A stretch of DNA of 64,000 bases from Pseudomonas sp. (lineage in GTDB: Bacteria; Pseudomonadota; Gammaproteobacteria; Pseudomonadales; Pseudomonadaceae): contig NZ_JASLGE010000014.1 of the NCBI RefSeq assembly GCF_030150285.1, positions 8,275 to 72,274 of the forward strand, given 5' to 3'. A program made the translations under genes and the position numbers. Position 1 is the stretch's first letter; each line of letters opens with the position of its first letter. The notes under the pieces were generated by a model. It did not search any database and was not told the DNA's origin. It saw nothing but the letters and a program-made list of their open reading frames with translations. This document shows, piece by piece, positions 58,057 through 64,000 of the stretch.

Positions 58057-59139
58057 TTATTCACCCAAGGCAGTCAGCTGGTCAGCCTGATACTCCGCCA
58101 ACAACGGCTCAATCACGGCTTCAACACCACCTGCCAGCACTTCATCCAATGAATACAAGGTGAGGTTGACGCGATGATCGGTCACTCGTCCTTGCGCAAA
58201 ATTGTAGGTCCGTATGCGTTCGGAGCGATCCCCCGAGCCCACCAGCAATTTACGTTCGCTGGCAATCGCGTTCGCCGCAGCACTGGTTTGCTGATCATTC
58301 AATTTAGCCGAAAGCCAGGACATCGCTCTCGCCCGATTTTTATGCTGGGAACGCTCTTCCTGACACTCCACCACAATGCCCGTGGGCAAGTGCGTGATGC
58401 GAATCGCCGAATCCGTTTTGTTGACGTGCTGCCCACCCGCTCCCGAGGAACGGTAGGTATCAACCCGTAAATCCGCCGGATTGATTTCAATGGCTTCCTG
58501 CTCGTCCGGCTCAGGCAAGACCGCCACGGTGCACGCAGAAGTATGGATCCGCCCCTGGGATTCAGTGGCAGGAACGCGCTGTACGCGGTGTACGCCCGAC
58601 TCGAACTTCAACTTGCCGTACACGTTATCGCCTTCAACGCGGGCGATGACTTCTTTAAAGCCACCGTGCTCACCGATGTTTTCCGACAGGATTTCGAGCC
58701 TCCAGCCACGGCGCTCCGCATAACGCGAGTACATGCGAAACAGGTCACCGGCAAAAATAGCCGCTTCATCGCCCCCCGTCCCCGCCCGAATTTCGAGGAA
58801 GACGTTTCGCCCGTCGTTGGGGTCCTTGGGCAACAGCATGCGTTGCAAGTCACCTTCGAGTTCGATCAGGCGATCTTTCGCCTCGCGAACCTCTTCCACC
58901 GCCATTTCACGCATGTCGGGGTCACTGTCCTTGAGCAGGGCTTGCGCGCCTTCAAGGTCAGCCTGAACCTTAAGCCATTGCCCATACGCCGCTACAATGG
59001 GCTCAACTTCGGCGTACTCCTTGGAGTACGCGCGGAATTTGGTTTGATCGGAAATGACTTCGCCATCGCCAAGCAATGCGGTCAGTTCTTCAAAACGGTC
59101 CTGGAGGATGTCCAGCTTATTAAGCAGTGACGCTTTCAT
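58057..59139 (-). CDS. prfA: Peptide chain release factor 1
   Basis: Terminates translation at UAA and UAG. It has 360 residues. The PAT tripeptide for stop-codon reading is in RVPATESQGR (about 185-188), and the GGQ peptidyl hydrolase motif is in SSGAGGQHVNKTDSA (about 235). It begins exactly after the hemA stop codon, continuing the hemA-prfA-prmC operon. Confidence 0.97.
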   Translation of the reverse strand: MKASLLNKLDILQDRFEELTALLGDGEVISDQTKFRAYSKEYAEVEPIVAAYGQWLKVQADLEGAQALLKDSDPDMREMAVEEVREAKDRLIELEGDLQRMLLPKDPNDGRNVFLEIRAGTGGDEAAIFAGDLFRMYSRYAERRGWRLEILSENIGEHGGFKEVIARVEGDNVYGKLKFESGVHRVQRVPATESQGRIHTSACTVAVLPEPDEQEAIEINPADLRVDTYRSSGAGGQHVNKTDSAIRITHLPTGIVVECQEERSQHKNRARAMSWLSAKLNDQQTSAAANAIASERKLLVGSGDRSERIRTYNFAQGRVTDHRVNLTLYSLDEVLAGGVEAVIEPLLAEYQADQLTALGE

Positions 59140-60426
59140 TTACGATTTCTTATCCGCAGAGCTATCCGATGAGCCCTCACCGAGGGCAAAAAGTTCTTGG
59201 GCCATGGCCAGCGCATCGAGGCGGCCTTCGGCGGAAAGCTTTTTCAACTGCACACTGGGTGCGTGCAGCAATTTATTAGTCAAACCGCGAGCCAGTTGCA
59301 CCAATACATCTTCAGGGTTGCTACCGTTGGCGAGCATACGTTGGGCCTTTTGCAACTCTTCGTCACGCAGGCGTTCGCTCTGTTGACGGTAGGCTTTAAG
59401 CACATCGACTGCCGCCAATTCACGCAAACGCACCATGAATTCTTCAGCGCCAATTGTCACCAGCTCTTCCGCAGCCTGAGCCGCGCCCTGGCGACTTTTG
59501 AGGTTTTCGGCCACCACTTCGTGCAGGTCGTCGACGGTATAAAGGTAAACGTCGTCCAGGTCGCCAACTTCCGGCTCGATATCCCGGGGAACAGCGATAT
59601 CCACCATGAAAATGGGTTTGTGCTTGCGCAGCTTCAGGGCACTCTCGACCGCCCCCTTGCCCAAAATTGGCAACTGACTGGCCGTCGAGCTGATGACGAT
59701 ATCGCTGTGCACCAGTTCCTGCGGGATGTCCGACAACAACACGGCGTGCGCACCAAACTCTTCGGCCAAAATGCTCGCGCGCTCCAAGGTCCGATTGGCA
59801 ACCACAATGCGCTTGACGCCCAAGTCATGCAGATGACGGGCAACCAGGGTAATGGTCTCACCCGCACCGATCAGCAGCGCCTGGCTGCGCTGCAAGTCAC
59901 TGAAAATCTGCTTGGCCAGGCTCACGGCCGCAAAGGCCACCGACACCGGGTTCTCACCGATTGCCGTGTCGGTGCGCACCTGCTTGGCCGAGTTGAACGT
60001 GGCCTGAAACAAACGACCCAACAACGGCCCGACCGTGCCCGCCTCACGCGCCACGGCGTAGGCCGACTTCATCTGGCCGAGGATTTGCGGCTCGCCCAAT
60101 ACCAGCGAATCCAGCCCCGCGGCCACACGCATCATGTGACGAACGGCAGCGTCATCGGCATGGATATAGGCACACGCGCGCAACTCATCGAGGCTAAGGC
60201 TGTGGTAATCAGCGAGCCATTTCAGCACATCGTCAGCCGAAAGGTGATCCTGTTCGACGTACAGTTCGCTGCGATTACAGGTGGAGAGGATCGCAGCTTC
60301 GCGGCTGTCGGTGAGGCGGCAGAGCTGCTGCAAGGCCTCAACCAACTGCTCTGGAGTAAAAGCCACGCGCTCGCGGACGTCTACTGAGGCAGTCTTGTGG
60401 TTAATACCAAGTGCGAGGAAGGCCAT
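59140..60426 (-). CDS. hemA: Glutamyl-tRNA reductase HemA
   Basis: First committed step of tetrapyrrole synthesis from Glu-tRNA. It has 428 residues: catalytic cysteine in LSTCNRSELY (C50), conserved GLDSLVLGEPQILGQ (about 104-118) and the NADPH-binding GAGETI (about 192-197). It heads hemA-prfA-prmC-moeB-murI and diverges from the TPR lipoprotein gene across 202 bp. Heme-dependent degradation through its N-terminus is known in relatives. Confidence 0.97.
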   Translation of the reverse strand: MAFLALGINHKTASVDVRERVAFTPEQLVEALQQLCRLTDSREAAILSTCNRSELYVEQDHLSADDVLKWLADYHSLSLDELRACAYIHADDAAVRHMMRVAAGLDSLVLGEPQILGQMKSAYAVAREAGTVGPLLGRLFQATFNSAKQVRTDTAIGENPVSVAFAAVSLAKQIFSDLQRSQALLIGAGETITLVARHLHDLGVKRIVVANRTLERASILAEEFGAHAVLLSDIPQELVHSDIVISSTASQLPILGKGAVESALKLRKHKPIFMVDIAVPRDIEPEVGDLDDVYLYTVDDLHEVVAENLKSRQGAAQAAEELVTIGAEEFMVRLRELAAVDVLKAYRQQSERLRDEELQKAQRMLANGSNPEDVLVQLARGLTNKLLHAPSVQLKKLSAEGRLDALAMAQELFALGEGSSDSSADKKS

Positions 60427-60628
60427 TCAAAATCGCTGATGATGACGGGAAGCCGGCAATTGTCCTACTTCGACCGGGTGAGAACAACCATTGCTGACTA
60501 TTGTCTCTATAGTTAACCCCAGTTATCCCACTTCGGCTGGCTCTGATATCGATAGTCGCACCTGCTAGGGTTTGCGCTGTCGCATGTGTCATGATGCCCC
60601 GACCGCAGGTAAGTCGCCCTTCTCTTAT

Positions 60629-62353
60629 ATGAATAGATCCTCCGCGTTGCTCCTCGCCCTCGTCGTCCTCAGTGGTTGCCAGCACCTGGCCCCCACGTCG
60701 CCGGATGATTCATCGGCCTCTGAAGACGTCTCATCCGTCCCGCAAACACCAACGGTTTATGGCTCATTCAGCCAAGACACGCTCTTTAGCCTGTTGAGCG
60801 CCGAACTGGCCGGCCAGCGCAATCGCCTGGATATCGCGCTGGACAACTACGTGACCCAAGCGATCAATACGCAGGATCCGGGCATTGCCGAGCGCGCCTT
60901 TCGTATCGCCGAATACTTGGGGGCCGACCAGGCCGCGCTGGACACATCGCTGATCTGGGCCAAAAACGCTCCAGACGAGCTTGATGCGCAACGCTCAGCA
61001 GCGATCCAACTGGCCCGCAATGGCCGTTACGACGATGCCATGATCTACATGGAAAAAGTCTTGCAAGCCAAGGGTGATACCCACTTTGACTTCCTCGCCT
61101 TGTCGGCGATCGAGACGGACGCTGACACTCGCACCGGCCTGCAAAAAAACTTCGATCGCCTGCTGGTCAAGCACCCGGGCAACGATCAGTTGATTTTCGG
61201 CAAGGCGCTGTTGATGCAACAGGACGGCGACGCTGAAGGCGCACTCAAACTGCTGGAGAAGAACCCGCCCCATGATGGCGAAGTAGCACCCGTACTGCTT
61301 CGGGCGCGCTTGCTGCAAAGCCTTGATCGCGGCAATGAAGCCCTGCCATTACTGAAGAAAAGCATTCGCCAATACCCTGACGACAAACGGCTTGGGTTGA
61401 CCTATGCACGCACGCTGATCGAACAGAACCGCATGGCCGAGGCAAAAGTGCAATTCGCCAGCCTGGTCCAGCAATACCCGGAAGATGACGAACTGCGGTT
61501 CTCCCTGGCACTGGTCTGCCTCGACGGCAAGGCATGGGACGAGGCCGAAGGCTACTTGAATGAACTGATTGAACGCGACAGCCACGTTGACTCAGCGCAC
61601 TTGAATCTGGGGCGCATCGCCGAAGAGCGCAATGACCCTCAGGGAGCCTTGATCGAATACGCCCTCGTGGGTCCTGGCAATGACTATTTGCCTGCTCAAC
61701 TGCGCCAAGCTGACATTCTGATCAACCACGGCCGGGGCGCTGAAGCGTCGAAAAAACTGGAAGCGGCGCGAGATGCACAGCCTGACTACGCCATTCAGTT
61801 GTACTTGATCGAAGCTGAAACCCTGGCCGCGAACAATCAGACCGATCGCGCATGGAGCGTCCTGCAGCAAGCACTGAAACAATACCCCGATGATCTGAAC
61901 CTGCTGTATTCGCGCGCCATGTTGGCCGAGAAACGTAACGACCTCGATCAAATGGAGCGTGATTTGCGCGCCATCATCCAGCGCGAGCCGGACAATGCGA
62001 TGGCCTTGAATGCCTTGGGCTACACACTGGCGGACCGAACCACCCGCTACGCTGAAGCCAATGTACTGATCCAGCAGGCTTACGACCTGAACCCACAAGA
62101 TCCCGCCGTGCTCGACAGCCTGGGGTGGGTGAATTTCCGCCTTGGCAACCTCGATGAAGCCGAACGCCTTCTGCGCCAGGCGCTGGACCGCTTCCCGGAT
62201 GAAGAAGTGGCCGCTCACCTGGGTGAAGTCCTGTGGGCCAATGGCAAGCAGCGTGAAGCCAAACAAGTCTGGGCCAGATTCCTTAAAGAAAACCCCGACA
62301 GCCCACTTCTGCGCAAGACCGTTTTGCGCCTGACCGGATCCGAGACTCTTTAA
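60629..62353 (+). CDS. TPR-repeat lipoprotein upstream of lolB
   Basis: A 574-residue outer-membrane-type lipoprotein: signal MNRSSALLLALVVLSGC with lipobox cysteine at 17, then tandem tetratricopeptide repeats through most of the length (for example NALGYTLADRTTRYAEANVL, DSLGWVNFRLGNLDEAERLL, AHLGEVLWANGKQREAKQVW). It probably scaffolds envelope proteins; function is unknown. The start at 60629 is chosen because it begins the lipoprotein signal. It is followed after three bases by lolB, with ispE next, a linkage conserved in Pseudomonas. Confidence 0.92.
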   Translation: MNRSSALLLALVVLSGCQHLAPTSPDDSSASEDVSSVPQTPTVYGSFSQDTLFSLLSAELAGQRNRLDIALDNYVTQAINTQDPGIAERAFRIAEYLGADQAALDTSLIWAKNAPDELDAQRSAAIQLARNGRYDDAMIYMEKVLQAKGDTHFDFLALSAIETDADTRTGLQKNFDRLLVKHPGNDQLIFGKALLMQQDGDAEGALKLLEKNPPHDGEVAPVLLRARLLQSLDRGNEALPLLKKSIRQYPDDKRLGLTYARTLIEQNRMAEAKVQFASLVQQYPEDDELRFSLALVCLDGKAWDEAEGYLNELIERDSHVDSAHLNLGRIAEERNDPQGALIEYALVGPGNDYLPAQLRQADILINHGRGAEASKKLEAARDAQPDYAIQLYLIEAETLAANNQTDRAWSVLQQALKQYPDDLNLLYSRAMLAEKRNDLDQMERDLRAIIQREPDNAMALNALGYTLADRTTRYAEANVLIQQAYDLNPQDPAVLDSLGWVNFRLGNLDEAERLLRQALDRFPDEEVAAHLGEVLWANGKQREAKQVWARFLKENPDSPLLRKTVLRLTGSETL

Positions 62354-62356
62354 ATC

Positions 62357-62983
62357 ATGCTTTTTCGCCCCTTGCGTCACTTTATCGCCTTCAGCCTGAT
62401 CGCTCTGCTCGCCGGTTGTGCGGGCTTTGGTGCTCGAGAATCGGTCGAAGGCCACGGCAGCCAAGCCTTGTGGTCGCAACACAAACAGCAACTGAGCCAA
62501 CTCGACGGCTGGCAAATAAACGGCAAAGTAGGCATTCGAGCCCCTAAAGACTCAGGGAGCGCCACGCTGTTCTGGTTACAGCGCCAGGATTATTACGATA
62601 TTCGCCTCTCGGGCCCGCTGGGGCGCGGGGCCGCCCGCCTGACCGGCCGGCCGGGAAACGTCAGCCTTGAAATTGCCAACCAGGGCCGCTATGAAGCGCA
62701 GAGCCCCGAAGAGCTGCTGGGCGAGCAACTGGGCTGGCGCTTGCCGGTTTCTCACCTGGTCTGGTGGGTTCGCGGCCTGCCCGCGCCAGGCAGCAAAAGC
62801 CGGGTGACACTCAATGCCGACAGCCGTTTGGCCAGCCTGGAGCAGGACGGTTGGAACATTGAATACTTAAGTTACGTTGAGCAAAACGGCTTTTGGCTGC
62901 CCGAGCGAATCAAACTGCACGGCGCGGACCTGGACGTGACACTCGTCGTAAAAGATTGGCAACCCCGTCAGTTGGGACAATGA
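62357..62983 (+). CDS. lolB: Outer-membrane lipoprotein receptor LolB
   Basis: Accepts lipoproteins from LolA and inserts them in the outer membrane. It has 208 residues with lipobox LLAGCAG (C at about 21) and the LolB fold: WQINGKVGIRAPKDSGSATLFW, DYYDIRLSGPLGRGAARL and the protruding-loop region LVWWVRGLPAPGS. It is one base from ispE. Confidence 0.95.
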   Translation: MLFRPLRHFIAFSLIALLAGCAGFGARESVEGHGSQALWSQHKQQLSQLDGWQINGKVGIRAPKDSGSATLFWLQRQDYYDIRLSGPLGRGAARLTGRPGNVSLEIANQGRYEAQSPEELLGEQLGWRLPVSHLVWWVRGLPAPGSKSRVTLNADSRLASLEQDGWNIEYLSYVEQNGFWLPERIKLHGADLDVTLVVKDWQPRQLGQ

Positions 62984-62984
62984 C

Positions 62985-63860
62985 ATGCAAAAAGATGCAC
63001 TGGTGCTGCCCTCCCCGGCAAAATTGAATTTGATGCTGCACATCTTGGGCCGTCGCGAAGATGGTTATCACGAACTGCAAACCTTGTTTCAATTTCTCGA
63101 CTACGGCGATGAAATGACGTTTTCGCTACGTGATGACGGAAAAATATGTCTTCACACGCCCTTTGCGGGCGTGCCCCACGATCAAAACCTGATCGTTAAG
63201 GCGGCAAAAAAACTCCAGGCCGAGTCAGGCTGCACACGGGGTATCGATATCCAGATCAAAAAGATCTTGCCCATGGGCGGCGGAATCGGGGGCGGCAGTT
63301 CAAACGCGGCCACCACCTTGCTGGGGCTTAATCACCTTTGGCAATTGGACTGGAACGAAGATCGCCTTGCGCAGTTGGGCCTGAGCCTGGGTGCCGACGT
63401 TCCGGTTTTTGTCCGCGGCCGCGCCGCTTTCGCCGAGGGCGTGGGCGAAATCCTGTCCCCTGAATTCCCTGAAGAACCTTGGTACGTGGTTCTTGTTCCG
63501 CAAGTCGCTGTAAGTACAGCAGAAATATTTTCGCATCCTTTGTTGACACGCAACTCTTTGCCCATTAAAGTGCGCCCCGTTCCCAAGGGAAACAGCCGAA
63601 ACGACTGCGAAGCAGTAGTAACGGAGCTTTACCCAGAGGTACGTAAAGCTTTGAATTTGCTAGGTAAATACACTGAAGCAAAGTTGACTGGAACTGGAAG
63701 TTGTATATTTGGGGCCTTCCCAAACGAAGCAAGTGCTGATAAAGTGCTGCACCTTCTGACAGAGACCCTTACAGGGTTTGTAGCCAAAGGCAGTAACATT
63801 TCGATGTTGCACCGAAAGCTAAATCTCCTGAAGAAGGAAACGGGTACACGGTACTCGTAG
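62985..63860 (+). CDS. ispE: 4-diphosphocytidyl-2-C-methyl-D-erythritol kinase
   Basis: GHMP kinase of the MEP isoprenoid pathway. It has 291 residues: N-terminal LPSPAKLNLMLHILGRREDGYHEL, ATP-binding PMGGGIGGGSSNAAT (about 91-105) and GTGSCIFGAF near the C-terminus. The 3' third (after about 63540) is noticeably more AT-rich than the 5' part. It ends ten bases before tRNA-Gln, in the order lolB-ispE-tRNA-prs. Confidence 0.96.
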   Translation: MQKDALVLPSPAKLNLMLHILGRREDGYHELQTLFQFLDYGDEMTFSLRDDGKICLHTPFAGVPHDQNLIVKAAKKLQAESGCTRGIDIQIKKILPMGGGIGGGSSNAATTLLGLNHLWQLDWNEDRLAQLGLSLGADVPVFVRGRAAFAEGVGEILSPEFPEEPWYVVLVPQVAVSTAEIFSHPLLTRNSLPIKVRPVPKGNSRNDCEAVVTELYPEVRKALNLLGKYTEAKLTGTGSCIFGAFPNEASADKVLHLLTETLTGFVAKGSNISMLHRKLNLLKKETGTRYS

Positions 63861-63870
63861 CAACAGATAC

Positions 63871-63945
63871 AGGGGCGTCGCCAAGCGGTAAGGCAGCAGG
63901 TTTTGATCCTGCCATGCGTTGGTTCGAATCCAGCCGCCCCTGCCA
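63871..63945 (+). tRNA. tRNA-Gln (anticodon TTG)
   Basis: The acceptor stem AGGGGCG pairs with CGCCCCT, followed by discriminator G and encoded CCA (63943-63945). The anticodon stem GCAGG/CCTGC encloses the loop TTTTGAT with anticodon TTG at 63903-63905. The T-arm has GGTTCGAATCC. It sits immediately after ispE, with prs starting about 45 bases later. Confidence 0.96.
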
Positions 63946-63990
63946 TTTCTTATACTCATCCAGGTTACCCTCAGCCTTCAGGTACTGCGC

Positions 63991-64000
63991 GTGTCCAAGA
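63991..64000 (+). CDS. prs: Start of ribose-phosphate pyrophosphokinase (cut by window end)
   Basis: Only GTG TCC AAG and one further base are visible. The call rests on the conserved ispE-tRNA-Gln-prs order and on the Pseudomonas Prs N-terminus MSK, with AGG about nine bases upstream. The identity is not demonstrable from ten bases alone. Confidence 0.4.

Noticed and set aside
63871..63945. Integration site of a mobile element in the tRNA-Gln gene
   Set aside because: The tRNA is intact and followed directly by what looks like prs; no integrase or repeated 3' tRNA end is visible within the window.

Overview
The window is a chromosomal stretch of a Pseudomonas. The evidence is gene content and order: cysD/cysNC, a NIF3-family gene, algW, the his and murA genes, the mla operon, the kds/lpt genes, rpoN-hpf-ptsN-rapZ-ptsO, the Fur-regulated fagA-fumC-orfX-sodA operon, mreBCD and gatCAB follow the order I recall from P. 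aeruginosa. Short REP-type repeats with a GAGCAAGCTCG core lie between genes. The moderately high GC and these repeats fit the fluorescens/putida side of the genus; the species cannot be named from this sequence.

Layout: 1-3.1 kb is sulfate activation (cysNC, cut by the window edge, and cysD) on the minus strand. The pair is split by a small four-helix-bundle gene whose flanks carry inverted repeats. 3.1-6.5 kb holds a NIF3-like gene, the AlgW envelope-stress protease, repeat-rich spacers, and an AT-rich orphan gene beside a decayed copy of the hisC 3' end. 6.6-11.5 kb is ibaG-murA-hisG-hisD-hisC. 11.6-14.6 kb is the mlaFEDCB phospholipid-transport operon. 14.9-18.3 kb is kdsD-kdsC-lptC-lptA-lptB (Kdo synthesis and LPS export), followed by rpoN, hpf and the nitrogen-PTS genes to 22 kb. 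22-25.9 kb has a ZIP metal transporter and the iron-stress operon with a Fur box. 26-34.2 kb has the TldD/TldE protease genes, darP, a nitrilase-family gene and yhdP. 34.3-39.2 kb is rng, maf and mreDCB. 39.4-43 kb is gatCAB and an RlpA-like lipoprotein. 43-48 kb has two transporters and the hpt/upp/uraA salvage genes. 48-50 kb has hemH and a TIGR01777 epimerase-like gene.

50.2-54.7 kb is a compact photoreactivation module: an FAD oxidoreductase, a DUF523-DUF1722 protein, a MerR-type regulator and a DNA photolyase. The upstream regions carry T(G/A)TACA-N12-TGTACA operator pairs. The regulator lacks the residues that hold vitamin B12 in CarH, which fits a class II LitR that needs a separate light sensor. 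The last 9 kb holds a YkgJ-type protein, the lipid A deacylase pagL, the murI-moeB-prmC-prfA-hemA cluster, a TPR lipoprotein, lolB, ispE, a tRNA-Gln and the first codons of prs.

Most of the window is conserved core genome. The least ordinary features are the repeat-flanked cassette inside cysD/cysNC, the orphan island with the hisC remnant, the operator array of the photolyase operon, and an apparent ATT start codon for mreC placed in the loop of a hairpin. No CRISPR array, prophage, rRNA operon or canonical IS element was seen.
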